From assembly GCF_002355595.1 (NCBI RefSeq), contig NZ_AP017422.1:3162001-3226000 (forward strand): DNA of 64,000 nucleotides. The letters are read 5' to 3'. Below the pieces are notes generated by a model. That model was not told the origin of the DNA, ran no database searches, and saw nothing but the letters and a program-made list of their open reading frames with translations. Within the stretch, counting starts at the first letter, position 1; every line of letters begins with the position of its first letter. Below are positions 43,647-52,370 of the stretch, in pieces. This DNA comes from Filimonas lacunae. Lineage in GTDB: Bacteria > Bacteroidota > Bacteroidia > Chitinophagales > Chitinophagaceae. The translations under genes and the position numbers were made by a program.

Positions 43647-45241
43647 TGAATCCCTCTACTTCCCTGTTTAAAGCATGGGTTCCGTTATGGCTGGCTAAAA
43701 TAGCTGTGTTCCTGGTGTTGTTTACCACTACCATGCTATTAGCCATTGGTACGGTAAACGTAAATGCAGCTGCCGGCTATTATGGTGTGGAGCCTGCGGA
43801 TATTTCGTATACCATGCTGGTGTTTTATGCGGCCCTGGTTTCATTTATTCCCATAGAAAGAAGGCTGAGCAGCCGCATTCAGGTAAAACATTACCTGGTG
43901 CTGGTGTTGGTGTTAAACACGGTACTTAGCTTACTTAGTTATGCTTCTGCTGATATACGCGAGATATATGTGCTGCGTTTCATGCACGGCTTTTGTTGTG
44001 GCGCAGTGGTGTCGGTGGGGTTAGGGCTTATTTTCAGGAACCTGAATTCGGAACGCGCACGCGAAATAGGCTATTCGTTGTTTTACTGCATGCTGCTTAC
44101 CGTGCCCCCATTTACCTCACTGGTAACCACAGAACTGGTAGATACCATTAATTTTAATAAGGTTTACCTCGTAGTGGCCGCGGCCCCTATTCCGGGTTTT
44201 GTGTTATTATATTTTTTGTTGAGCCCCGGCTACCTGGGTAAGCGAAAAATAGCTTTGTATCAGTTTGAGTGGCACAGCTTCGTTTTCCTGGCTATTACAT
44301 TGTTATGTATTGCTTACGTGTTTGTATATGGACAAGAAAAAGAATGGCTGGAAGATGCCGGCATTGTACGCTGTATTGTAATAGTGCTGGTATTGTCGGC
44401 AATCAATGTCATACGCCAACGCAGCCTGAAGCGCCCTTTTCTGCATATAGAAGTGTTTAAAGCACGTAACTTTTGCTTAGGTGCACTGCTGCTGGTAATA
44501 TTATATATAGCCAGAGGGGCACTCAACATCACTACTTCTTATTTTTCCACGGTGGTAGGCATGGATCCGTTCCAGCTCAACACTCTCATGATATGGAATA
44601 TGGTCGGGGCCGTAACCGGCGTCTTTCTTTCTTCTCGCATGTTACTGGCCCTACATCATATCCGACGTATTTTATTTATCGGCTTTACAGTGCTGTTTGC
44701 CTTTCATGGCTGGATGTATTTCCTGTTCAGCCAGAATGCCGATGTTACCCTCTTCCCTATCCCATTGTTTATGCAAGGGCTGGGTGCAGGGCTGCTTATT
44801 ACGCCTATTGTGTTGTTTACTGTATCTGCTGTTCCACAGCAGATATCCGGCTCGGCTGCTATGACGGGCATGGCTTTCCGTTTCTTTGGCACCAGCTTAA
44901 GTACCGGACTGGTCAACTACTTTCAGATGGATCTGGTTAAAAAGCACTACGATCAAACGATACAGGATGTAACCTTAGCGCAAACCACCACACAGGAAAG
45001 ATTGAATCTGTATAAGAGTGTCCTGTCTGCACGTGGTATGGGCAGTGAGCAGGCGGGCAAGGCGGCATATGGCCTGTTAAACAAAGCAGGCACATCAGTA
45101 AGCTTTACCCGCTTTGCGATGGATTACTACTGGGGTATTTGTGCCATGATAGTGGCCACCTTGTTGCTGGTGATGCTATCACCGGTGATTAATAAAACCT
45201 GGATACAAGCCAAACAAAAGTTTCCAATACCATCCTTCTAA
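43646..45241 (+). CDS. EmrB/DHA2-type MFS drug transporter
   Basis: A 531-residue MFS protein with about 14 transmembrane helices, the DHA2/EmrB arrangement. The early RRLSSRIQVKHYLVLVLVLN-type loop and later GAVTGVFLSSRMLLALHHIR fit inner-membrane exporters that work with EmrA. No antibiotic-specific signature can be read. It starts inside the stop of the adaptor gene and is followed by a terminator. Substrates are probably hydrophobic drugs or fatty acids. Confidence 0.85.
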   Translation: MNPSTSLFKAWVPLWLAKIAVFLVLFTTTMLLAIGTVNVNAAAGYYGVEPADISYTMLVFYAALVSFIPIERRLSSRIQVKHYLVLVLVLNTVLSLLSYASADIREIYVLRFMHGFCCGAVVSVGLGLIFRNLNSERAREIGYSLFYCMLLTVPPFTSLVTTELVDTINFNKVYLVVAAAPIPGFVLLYFLLSPGYLGKRKIALYQFEWHSFVFLAITLLCIAYVFVYGQEKEWLEDAGIVRCIVIVLVLSAINVIRQRSLKRPFLHIEVFKARNFCLGALLLVILYIARGALNITTSYFSTVVGMDPFQLNTLMIWNMVGAVTGVFLSSRMLLALHHIRRILFIGFTVLFAFHGWMYFLFSQNADVTLFPIPLFMQGLGAGLLITPIVLFTVSAVPQQISGSAAMTGMAFRFFGTSLSTGLVNYFQMDLVKKHYDQTIQDVTLAQTTTQERLNLYKSVLSARGMGSEQAGKAAYGLLNKAGTSVSFTRFAMDYYWGICAMIVATLLLVMLSPVINKTWIQAKQKFPIPSF

Positions 45242-45247
45242 TACACC

Positions 45248-45285
45248 AACAGCCCTAGCATTCATTTGCTAAGGCTGTTTAATAT
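45248..45285 (+). terminator. Intrinsic terminator of efflux operon
   Basis: Stem AACAGCCcTAGCA / TGCTAaGGCTGTT, a 12-bp paired arm with one mismatch, 6-nt loop, then TAATATTTTG. It follows the MFS stop by 6 nt. Confidence 0.7.
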
Positions 45286-45334
45286 TTTGTAGTAAAGCTT
45301 ACTTATCTGTTGTTGCCTTACTTATATCTTCATT

Positions 45335-45775
45335 TTAATCCGTCCAGGTAAAACCTTCCGCTTTAGGAAGTTTTTCAAACAAGGGACACATTTCTTCCGG
45401 AGGTGCGGTTAGTTTACGTAGCTGTGTATTGATAAAAGCGCCATCTACATTTACAATAGCAGCCAGCGTGTCGCCGTTTTTCACTATTTCATGTGTCCAG
45501 CTCCAGCGGCTGTAATCACGTCTTGATTTAGTGAGCTGTAAACTCACTTCAATAGTATCGCCAAAATGTATTTCTCTTTTAAAGATGGCTTCCTCTCTAA
45601 ACAGCACCGGCCCCAGCTGATGTTTGGCCAGGAAAGCTGCTCCAAAACCGGCATGGTTTAAACAAAGGATACGTGAAGTGGCTCCCCAGTCGTAGTACAC
45701 ATTGTGTCGTACATGAAAGTTTGGGTCGAGATCTGACCAGCGAACTTCAAAGGAGTAACGTGTCTTTATGTCCAT
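45335..45775 (-). CDS. Acyl-CoA thioesterase, hot-dog (4HBT-like)
   Basis: A 146-residue hot-dog-fold thioesterase. The active-site-type segment is SFEVRWSDLDPNFHVRHNVY then YDWGATSRI, with Asp/Asn positions of the 4-hydroxybenzoyl-CoA thioesterase class. The second half has REEAIFKREIHFGDTIEVSL and SRWSWTHEIV strands. Length is normal. It hydrolyses a short or medium acyl-CoA; the substrate is unknown. It lies alone between convergent transcription units. Confidence 0.85.
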   Translation of the reverse strand: MDIKTRYSFEVRWSDLDPNFHVRHNVYYDWGATSRILCLNHAGFGAAFLAKHQLGPVLFREEAIFKREIHFGDTIEVSLQLTKSRRDYSRWSWTHEIVKNGDTLAAIVNVDGAFINTQLRKLTAPPEEMCPLFEKLPKAEGFTWTD

Positions 45776-45836
45776 AATGATTCATTCTTCTCTTAAAGGT
45801 AAGATGAACCGGTGGGTAACAATACTTTTTTTCCAG

Positions 45837-46292
45837 TCAGGAATGCTGCCTGTTTTTTTGACTGAGGTTAACGAATGGTATCACTATCCAGTTATACATA
45901 TAACACCCCAGGCAGATTTTAAAAACAGATTCCAACACTGCGCAAGCCAGAAGAATGAATGCAGTAATATAGTATAAAGTAATAAGTTGAAAGTGTAGAA
46001 ATAAGAAGATAAGTATAGAGAACACACTACCTACAGCTGCAGCAAACTTTTTAGGAGGGGCAAAAATAGGTTTCGGTGGCCAATGAGCCTGCTTCGCTAC
46101 TGCTTTTGCCGCCCATGCTAATGGGGAAGGCAACCTGGTAAATGCGCGCAAGGCAAAATCTACCGTCAATAATACAGCAAGCCATTCCCACCCGGTAAAT
46201 AACAACACTATTGTTATTACACTTACCAGTGCTGCTACAATGCGTACAACGTGTTCATCGATATATAAGCCTTTTACATCACTCATATACAA
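45837..46292 (-). CDS. DUF4395 membrane protein
   Basis: A 151-residue membrane protein with four helices, matching DUF4395: IDEHVVRIVAALVSVITIVL, DFALRAFTRLPSPLAWAAKA and KRxAAAVGSV-like helix with CLGCYMYN at the end. Start could be Met3 (MSDVKG). The C-terminal CLGC cysteine pair is typical; such proteins appear near sulfur or redox genes, and an encapsulin/desulfurase pair lies 1.4 kb away. No function is established. Confidence 0.82.
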   Translation of the reverse strand: MYMSDVKGLYIDEHVVRIVAALVSVITIVLLFTGWEWLAVLLTVDFALRAFTRLPSPLAWAAKAVAKQAHWPPKPIFAPPKKFAAAVGSVFSILIFLFLHFQLITLYYITAFILLACAVLESVFKICLGCYMYNWIVIPFVNLSQKNRQHS

Positions 46293-46394
46293 TTCAACAA
46301 ACGGGATGTTCTCCTGTTTGATAGGTAAAACTAACTTAATTTAATTATCCTACAAAATAAGTTGGTTAATAACTTCAGTTAATAATACAACACC

Positions 46395-47483
46395 TTAGTC
46401 TTTAATAGTACACATGAAAATACTTCCTTTACCCTGCCCGCTCATATCCAACACCTTGCCTTCTAAAATACTTTGACCGGTATCACCGGGATCATTGCCT
46501 TTTCCCAGCGGCCACGAGCCACGGGTTTCCTGTATTTTAAGACCGGCGATAGATGCAACGCTCAGCCCAAAATCGGTACAGTTGTTTTTATTGAGGTGGT
46601 AACGTTCGCGGGAGTATTGTTTAATCTTGCGGAGAATAAGCCTGAATTGACGGCGCGATATAAAGCGTGCCACCAGCTCGTCCCAACTATGATCGGCATC
46701 GTTTAAAAACATGGAAGCTGTCAGTGGTTGTAAAGGCGTAGCTGATAAGAGGTTTTCTTTATCCGGATAAAAACCAAAAGTGCGGCTTACATGGCTGCCA
46801 TCCCCTTCAAACTTTACCAGGGTAATAAACATATGGCCTACATTATTAAACAATGCATAGCTTTTCCGGTTTCCAGGAACAGGCTGTTTAATGTGCAATA
46901 ATACGCCGTAGCCAATTCCGGCCTCTCCGTCACGAAAAGGCGCTGTTATGTCGGCACTTCTTAAACGTGTTCCTCCTTTTTTAGCCATCCGGTTTTGTAG
47001 CAATAAGGTATCTGACTGGCTATCCTCTATACTATCTGCCAGGTAAGGAATCAGCTTTTGCAACATGCTATCTGTAACAGGTACGCCTGCATGCGCCATA
47101 GCTGCAGTATCGGTGGCTTGCAGCTGCATCCGGCGCGATAAAGAAAAGTATTTTAACGAAGCCGCATAGGCTTTTACACGCGCCAGCATTACTGCCAGCC
47201 GGTAAGAGGCTTTGGGTGATAAAAAACGCAACCTGCGGGCATGCCTTTCCGTAGCATCATTACAATAGGTGCTGTCATCTTCCACCGTATAAATGGGCAT
47301 TTCAAATTCGGGAAAAGCGATACTATCCTGGAAAACATCTGCCGAATCAACCGGCAGCATAAGCGTACTATCTGTTTCCTGCGCATAAGTAGTGGAACAG
47401 CAGCACAACAACAATACAAATGCAACCTCTTTTATATACCCTTCCCACCGGAACAACACCCTCCATTTATTAATAAAAATCAT
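46395..47483 (-). CDS. Secreted Cys/His amidase-like protein (NlpC/DUF4105-like)
   Basis: A 362-residue protein with a signal peptide (about residues 16-34, VAFVLLLCCCSTTYAQ). The first 180 residues are variable. Residues 185-320 show a papain-like pattern: NVGHMFITLVKF (His217), GFYPDKENLL, DHSWDELVARF and NKNNCTDFGLSV (Cys302). The Cys and His order resembles permuted NlpC/P60 or DUF4105 proteins, which cleave amide bonds in the envelope. Absence of a known family match leaves catalysis uncertain. It is encoded opposite to the encapsulin gene (192-nt gap). Confidence 0.6.
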   Translation of the reverse strand: MIFINKWRVLFRWEGYIKEVAFVLLLCCCSTTYAQETDSTLMLPVDSADVFQDSIAFPEFEMPIYTVEDDSTYCNDATERHARRLRFLSPKASYRLAVMLARVKAYAASLKYFSLSRRMQLQATDTAAMAHAGVPVTDSMLQKLIPYLADSIEDSQSDTLLLQNRMAKKGGTRLRSADITAPFRDGEAGIGYGVLLHIKQPVPGNRKSYALFNNVGHMFITLVKFEGDGSHVSRTFGFYPDKENLLSATPLQPLTASMFLNDADHSWDELVARFISRRQFRLILRKIKQYSRERYHLNKNNCTDFGLSVASIAGLKIQETRGSWPLGKGNDPGDTGQSILEGKVLDMSGQGKGSIFMCTIKD

Positions 47484-47675
47484 AACCTATATACAGTTCT
47501 TCTTACAACTTTCTCATTTTTGCTATAATAGTTGTTTTTTGTTATTTTCGGTAGCGCTTCCATATTATTTCAACTAATTTTTAACGATTACACCAAAGCA
47601 ATCAATTGTAAGCTTATGAATGCTTAACCATGTTCATTCTTATATCCTCATTATTTTTTATTCACTCAACAAACT

Positions 47676-48599
47676 ATGGCAACAGAAAACACAACGCAAC
47701 AGACCGCTTTAGGAGACGTAGCCGCACGGCAATTGGCTATTGCAACGAGAACCGCACCCCAAATGATCACTATCTCGCCCAGGTGGTTAACACAACTGCT
47801 CAACTGGGTTCCGGTAGAATCGGGCGTATTCCGTTTAAACAAGGTAAAGAATGCTACACAGATTGAAGTAGACTGCTCTACCCGTGATGAAAAAATACTG
47901 CCGCAAACATTTGTGGACTATGTAGAAAACCCACGTGAGTATAACCTGGCAGCCGTACAAACCATTGTAGATGTGCACACCCGGGTATCTGATTTGTACA
48001 GCAAGCCTTACAACCAGATCTCAGAACAGTTGCGCCTGGCTATTGAAACCATTAAGGAAAGACAGGAAAGCGAACTGATCAACAACAAAAGCTATGGGCT
48101 ATTGCACAGTGTAGCAGATGAGCAGCGCATTAAAACACGTAAAGGCGGCCCTTCGCCAGACGACCTGGATGAACTGATTGCCAAAGTGTGGAAAGAGCCT
48201 GGCTTCTTCCTCCTGCATCCATTAGCGATAGCAGCTTTTGGCAGGGAGTGTACCCGCCGTGGTGTTCCTCCGCCTACCATTTCTTTATTCGGCTCACAGT
48301 TTCTTACCTGGCGCGGTATTCCATTGATTCCTTCTGACAAACCGCCTATTGAAAATGGCAAAACCAAAATTATCCTGTTGCGTACCGGCGAAAGCAGACA
48401 AGGTGTAATTGGCTTGTTTCAACCTGGTTTGCAAGGTGAGCAAACACCTGGACTGAGTGTACGTTTCATGGGTATTAACGACCGCGCTATTGCCTCCTAC
48501 CTGGTGTCGCTATACTGTTCACTGGCCGTGTTAGTAGATGATGCTATTGCGGTATTAGATGACGTAGAAATAGGCAATTATTATGAGTATAAATATTAA
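47676..48599 (+). CDS. Family 2A encapsulin shell protein (SrpI-like)
   Basis: A 307-residue shell protein of encapsulin family 2A. The opening LAIATRTAPQMITISPRWLT, then QLLNWVPVESGVFRLNKVKN, followed later by FGRECTRRGVPPPTISLFGS and RTGESRQGVIGLFQPGLQGE with GLSVRFMGIND, is characteristic. It lacks the cyclic-nucleotide domain of family 2B shells. It should form a T=1 protein cage. The cysteine desulfurase gene behind it overlaps by 17 nt and encodes the expected cargo. Together they form a sulfur-storage or stress nanocompartment known from other bacteria. No cysE or rhodanese gene is adjacent. Confidence 0.93.
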   Translation: MATENTTQQTALGDVAARQLAIATRTAPQMITISPRWLTQLLNWVPVESGVFRLNKVKNATQIEVDCSTRDEKILPQTFVDYVENPREYNLAAVQTIVDVHTRVSDLYSKPYNQISEQLRLAIETIKERQESELINNKSYGLLHSVADEQRIKTRKGGPSPDDLDELIAKVWKEPGFFLLHPLAIAAFGRECTRRGVPPPTISLFGSQFLTWRGIPLIPSDKPPIENGKTKIILLRTGESRQGVIGLFQPGLQGEQTPGLSVRFMGINDRAIASYLVSLYCSLAVLVDDAIAVLDDVEIGNYYEYKY

Positions 48600-50547
48600 C
48601 GAGCAAACAGGATTGCCGGACGTGAACGACCTGCAGCACCTGGCTAACGCCTTTTTCAAAGCATTGCCCAATGAAGCGCCTAAGGAATTCTCTGCCAATC
48701 CGGAAGAACACCCGCGTGCAAAAGCATATGCCGAAAACGTGGCAGCACTGGCTGCCCGGGGAAATGCGGCACCGCCCGATTTCTATGCCGGTCAATCACA
48801 ATACGCACCAGGTGCAGCTGCCAATCCAATGGGTGGGCAATTAACACCACCTTCCACTGGCGGTGCAGGCGCTTCTGCCGGTAGCTTGTTCCATTATGCT
48901 GATCTTGCCGATATAGACCAGTTATTATATGCAGGTGGCAACGAATCGTCTCATTCGTTCACACCCCATCATAGTAATGAGGGTGGTCGTGTACCTACTG
49001 CTGTTGCAGGCAGCGGCGCTTCACCCTCCTATCTGCAACAAGGCAACACCTTTAATATCAAAGAACCGGAAACCAGTTTTCCCGACAATAACCTGCAGCA
49101 AAAACAACAGGGTCAAAAACCCACTGTAGGTGCCGCCAGTCATCCTTTTCAATGGGATGTACCTTCTTTTTTTCAGCTACAAAACACTCACCACCCCGCA
49201 GTGCCGGTGAGCTTTCCGCTTACAGGCGCTCCCGCCCCTGCCCCCTCCTTTTATTTCCTGGATAACAGCAAGCTGCATTCACAGGAAATTTCAGGTGGTC
49301 AAACATCGCAGTTGAAACATGCGCTGGGCGGCCCTGTCTTTGATGCTTATGCTATTAAAAAAGATTTTCCCATACTGGTACATGAAAAGGTGAACGGCAA
49401 GTCACTGGTATGGCTGGATAATGCAGCCACCACACAAAAGCCCCAATCGGTTATTGATAGAATCGCTTATTTCTATGCGCATGAAAACTCAAACATTCAC
49501 CGCGCAGCACACGAGCTGGCAGCAAGGGCTACTGACGCCTACGAAACAGCACGTGAAAAAGTAAGGGCTTTTTTGGGTGCTAAGTCGGCCAACGAAATCA
49601 TCTTTGTGCGCGGTGCCACAGAAGCCATTAATCTGGTGGCGCAAAGCTGGGGTAATCAATACCTGAAAGCGGGTGATGAAATCATTGTAAGCAACCTGGA
49701 ACACCACGCCAACATTGTTCCCTGGAAACGGCTGGCAGATGCAAAGGGACTTACTTTGAAAGTAATTCCGGTAGATGATGATGGGCAACTGTTATTGGAT
49801 GAATACGCTAAACTGCTATCGCCTAAAACCAAACTGGTAGCCTTTACACAGGTATCTAATGCATTGGGCACGGTTACGCCCGCCCAGCAGGTGATAGCTA
49901 TGGCACATGCTGCCGGGGCTAAAGTATTGGTAGATGGCGCACAATCTGTATCACATATGCCTGTGAATGTGCAGGCGTTAGATGCCGATTGGTTTGTATT
50001 CTCCGGACATAAGGTGTTTGGCCCTACCGGCATTGGTGTGGTATATGGTAAAGAAGGTCTGCTTAACGCCACAGAACCCTGGCAGGGCGGCGGTAATATG
50101 ATCAAGGATGTAACGTTTGAAGAAATTCAATATCATCCCTCTCCTAACCGTTTTGAAGCCGGCACCGGTAATATTGCTGATGCAGTAGGCTTAGGCGCTG
50201 CTATCGACTATGTTACCAAACTGGGCATGGAAACTATCAGCCAATACGAACACTGGTTGCTGGAATATGCCACTTATCATATGAAGCAAATACCAGGGCT
50301 TCGCCTGATTGGTACTGCCCCCGATAAAGCCAGCGTGTTATCCTTTAACCTCAAAGGCTTTTCTAACGATCAGGTGGGTAAAGCTTTAAACCAGGAAGGG
50401 ATAGCCGTAAGAACCGGCCACCACTGCGCACAGCCTATTTTAAGAAGAATGGGCGTAGAAACTTCCGTACGGCCTTCACTGGCGTTTTATAACACCTGTG
50501 AAGATGTTGACCGATTGGTAACTACTTTATGGCGATTGATTAAATAA
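48583..50547 (+). CDS. Cysteine desulfurase cargo of the family 2A encapsulin
   Basis: A 654-residue fusion: residues 1-245 are disordered, Pro/Gln/Ser/Gly-rich, and match the targeting extension that loads this enzyme in family 2A encapsulins; residues 252-654 are a SufS-type class II desulfurase. PLP-binding Lys477 (FSGHKVFGPTGIGVVYG) and active-site Cys615 (TGHHCAQPILRRMG) are in place, so the enzyme should be active. It releases sulfur from L-cysteine inside the shell. Its start lies 17 nt inside the encapsulin gene, implying coupled expression. A terminator follows at 50563. Confidence 0.93.
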   Translation: MSININEQTGLPDVNDLQHLANAFFKALPNEAPKEFSANPEEHPRAKAYAENVAALAARGNAAPPDFYAGQSQYAPGAAANPMGGQLTPPSTGGAGASAGSLFHYADLADIDQLLYAGGNESSHSFTPHHSNEGGRVPTAVAGSGASPSYLQQGNTFNIKEPETSFPDNNLQQKQQGQKPTVGAASHPFQWDVPSFFQLQNTHHPAVPVSFPLTGAPAPAPSFYFLDNSKLHSQEISGGQTSQLKHALGGPVFDAYAIKKDFPILVHEKVNGKSLVWLDNAATTQKPQSVIDRIAYFYAHENSNIHRAAHELAARATDAYETAREKVRAFLGAKSANEIIFVRGATEAINLVAQSWGNQYLKAGDEIIVSNLEHHANIVPWKRLADAKGLTLKVIPVDDDGQLLLDEYAKLLSPKTKLVAFTQVSNALGTVTPAQQVIAMAHAAGAKVLVDGAQSVSHMPVNVQALDADWFVFSGHKVFGPTGIGVVYGKEGLLNATEPWQGGGNMIKDVTFEEIQYHPSPNRFEAGTGNIADAVGLGAAIDYVTKLGMETISQYEHWLLEYATYHMKQIPGLRLIGTAPDKASVLSFNLKGFSNDQVGKALNQEGIAVRTGHHCAQPILRRMGVETSVRPSLAFYNTCEDVDRLVTTLWRLIK

Positions 50548-50562
50548 GATCTATTACATAAG

Positions 50563-50594
50563 CGGGTGTTTCTGATTATGAAACACCCGTTTTA
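50563..50594 (+). terminator. Intrinsic terminator of encapsulin operon
   Basis: Perfect 9-bp stem CGGGTGTTT / AAACACCCG, 9-nt loop, then T4, 16 nt after the desulfurase stop. Confidence 0.78.
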
Positions 50595-50616
50595 CCTAAA
50601 CTTAAAAGCAGTTGCT

Positions 50617-51498
50617 TTAAGTGATCTCTAATTTATATCCCCGGCCATGAACGTTGACCAGCTTTACGGAAGCATCCTGCTGTAAATGCTTTCGAAGCTT
50701 GGACACAAACATATCCAGACTTCTGCCGGTAATTACCCCCTCTTCTTCCCAGCCTTCCTTTTGTAATTGCTCACGGCTAATCAACTCGTTGATGTGCTTT
50801 ACAAATATGCTCAACAGCTTAGCTTCCTTCAAGGTTAGTATCACCTCCTGCTGTTGATATATGAGTTGTTGCCGGGTGGGGTAAAAAGTATAATCGCCCA
50901 GCTGTACAGGTAGCGCTGTTTCTATGGTTGTAACAGAAACTACGTCGGTAGCATTTTCCGATGGTCTCCGCCGGCGTCTTTGCCAAACAAACATTCCGGA
51001 CAGTGCCAACAAAGAAACGCCGGCACCTAAAAGAATAGCAGGTGAACCGGAACCGGAAGTTTGCGGAAAAATAACCTGTACCTGGTAACACCCTTTCTGT
51101 TGGTTTCTGCCTGTACAGGGTGGCGGCTGATTATTCACCCCCTGCGCAAAACCATATACCACTTCCAGGCTTTTACACTCCAATACATTTACAACATAGG
51201 CGGCAGGAAGCGAACTGGTGGCCAGGTAGCGATTAGCTATGGCTATTAATGAATCCGGTTGGAAAATAAAGGAGCTTTCAAAGCTGATGCGATATTCGTT
51301 TTCTGCCACCTGCTGCACCGGCATTACGCGGGAAGTATCATCTCCACTTGCCAGCAGCAACTGGTGCCCTATTTGACGCATCACAATCATGGCTGCAGCA
51401 TTATGATAGGATGTGCGGGCATCTTGACCATAAGCAATATCGGCCCAAACAATGGCGCCAGCCAGGCAAAATATCATCCAACAGCGATAACACATCAT
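50617..51498 (-). CDS. Membrane-anchored winged-helix regulator with exported N-domain
   Basis: A 293-residue protein with an N-terminal signal peptide (about 5-24), a periplasmic domain to 150, one transmembrane helix (153-172, then RRRRR) and a cytoplasmic OmpR/PhoB-type winged helix (about 198-293, with LTLKEAKLLSIFVKHINELI, SREQLQKEGWEEE, SLDMFVSKLRKHL and VNVHGRGYKLEI). This places the DNA-binding domain C-terminal, the reverse of ToxR. Three cysteines in 108-137 may form a sensor disulfide. It is divergent from a yceI gene, its probable target. Confidence 0.85.
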   Translation of the reverse strand: MMCYRCWMIFCLAGAIVWADIAYGQDARTSYHNAAAMIVMRQIGHQLLLASGDDTSRVMPVQQVAENEYRISFESSFIFQPDSLIAIANRYLATSSLPAAYVVNVLECKSLEVVYGFAQGVNNQPPPCTGRNQQKGCYQVQVIFPQTSGSGSPAILLGAGVSLLALSGMFVWQRRRRRPSENATDVVSVTTIETALPVQLGDYTFYPTRQQLIYQQQEVILTLKEAKLLSIFVKHINELISREQLQKEGWEEEGVITGRSLDMFVSKLRKHLQQDASVKLVNVHGRGYKLEIT

Positions 51499-51641
51499 AA
51501 TGTGAATTTAAGCGTTCCGTTTACTCAAAATTCTGTAACCCGTTCATTTACAAACATTTTACAACCCGTTTACATTCATTTTACCCGCCGCATAGCTACA
51601 TATCCTTCCTTACTTTTTAAGTTTGAACAAACAATGCTACT
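51499..51641. promoter_or_regulatory. Divergent regulator/yceI promoter region with CCGTTYA repeats
   Basis: Three similar boxes lie in the gap: CCGTTTAC (51517), CCGTTCAT (51540) and CCGTTTAC (51566), spaced 23 and 26 bp, plus two copies of ATTTTAC. They could be tandem sites for the winged-helix protein. A TAAGTTTG (51618-51625) is present but close to the yceI start. Confidence 0.35.
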
Positions 51642-52310
51642 ATGTATAAAATTATGGGTTTATCCGCCTTTGTGTTACTAGCCGGTTTTGCCGCCTTAAA
51701 AGCCAGCCATACCACCTGTGTAACTCCACCTGACAAAACATCCGTTACGCTTCCCCATTTTGGCTGGGAAGCAGCCAGCTGGCGTTTAGTACCGGTGGGG
51801 AGTAACATAGAATGGAAAGCTTCTTATATTACCGGGGGCGGCCACCAGGGCACCTTGCAACTAAAAGAAGGCAACCTGCAAACAGGCACGCTCAATCTGA
51901 TTACCAACGGTCGTTTTGTAATAGATATCAACACCATTCACAGTACCGATCAGCCAGAAGCGGAGAAAAGAAAAGAGCTGGATGCACATTTGCTATCCAA
52001 CGATTTTTTGGCAGCAACTCAGTTTCCTTATGCATATTTTACCGTAACAGGTAGCAGTTATTACACGCCGGCACGCGTACAGGGCACTCTTAACCTGAAA
52101 GGAGTTAGCCAGCCTATAGATATTCCTTTTACTTACCAGATGCAACACGATACCTTGCTATTGCAGGCAGTTATTCATATCGACAGAACTAAATGGGGGA
52201 TTACTTATCAGTCAGATGATCCGCTCAGAGGGCTTAAAAATGGAATGATCGCCAACAATATTGAGCTTATTCTGCACATGCGGTTTAGCAAAGCCCAGGA
52301 TGGTTGTTAA
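51642..52310 (+). CDS. YceI-family secreted protein
   Basis: A 222-residue YceI-type lipocalin-fold protein with a signal peptide (about 1-22). Family blocks: WRLVPVGSNIEWKASYITGG, GHQGTLQLKEG, FVIDINTIHSTDQPEAEKRK, ELDAHLLSNDFLAATQFPYA and YFTVTG. The C-terminus has RTKWGITYQSDD. These proteins bind amphiphilic lipids such as polyisoprenoids in the periplasm. It is divergent from the membrane regulator, which probably controls it. Confidence 0.9.
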   Translation: MYKIMGLSAFVLLAGFAALKASHTTCVTPPDKTSVTLPHFGWEAASWRLVPVGSNIEWKASYITGGGHQGTLQLKEGNLQTGTLNLITNGRFVIDINTIHSTDQPEAEKRKELDAHLLSNDFLAATQFPYAYFTVTGSSYYTPARVQGTLNLKGVSQPIDIPFTYQMQHDTLLLQAVIHIDRTKWGITYQSDDPLRGLKNGMIANNIELILHMRFSKAQDGC

Positions 52311-52318
52311 GCTCCATA

Positions 52319-52370
52319 CCTTGCCAGCCAGTATTCCGTTTATTCGTGAACGGGAGTCTGGATGGCAAGG
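52319..52370. terminator. Long imperfect inverted repeat at convergent gene ends
   Basis: CCTTGCCA(g)CCAG.. pairs with ..CTGG(a)TGGCAAGG, plus an inner 5-bp segment; no T-tract. It sits just after yceI and overlaps the last codons of the minus-strand membrane protein gene. Confidence 0.35.

Noticed and set aside
48583-49330. Disordered N-terminus of the desulfurase as a separate gene
   Set aside because: It is in frame with the enzyme and matches the cargo-targeting extension expected for family 2A encapsulins.
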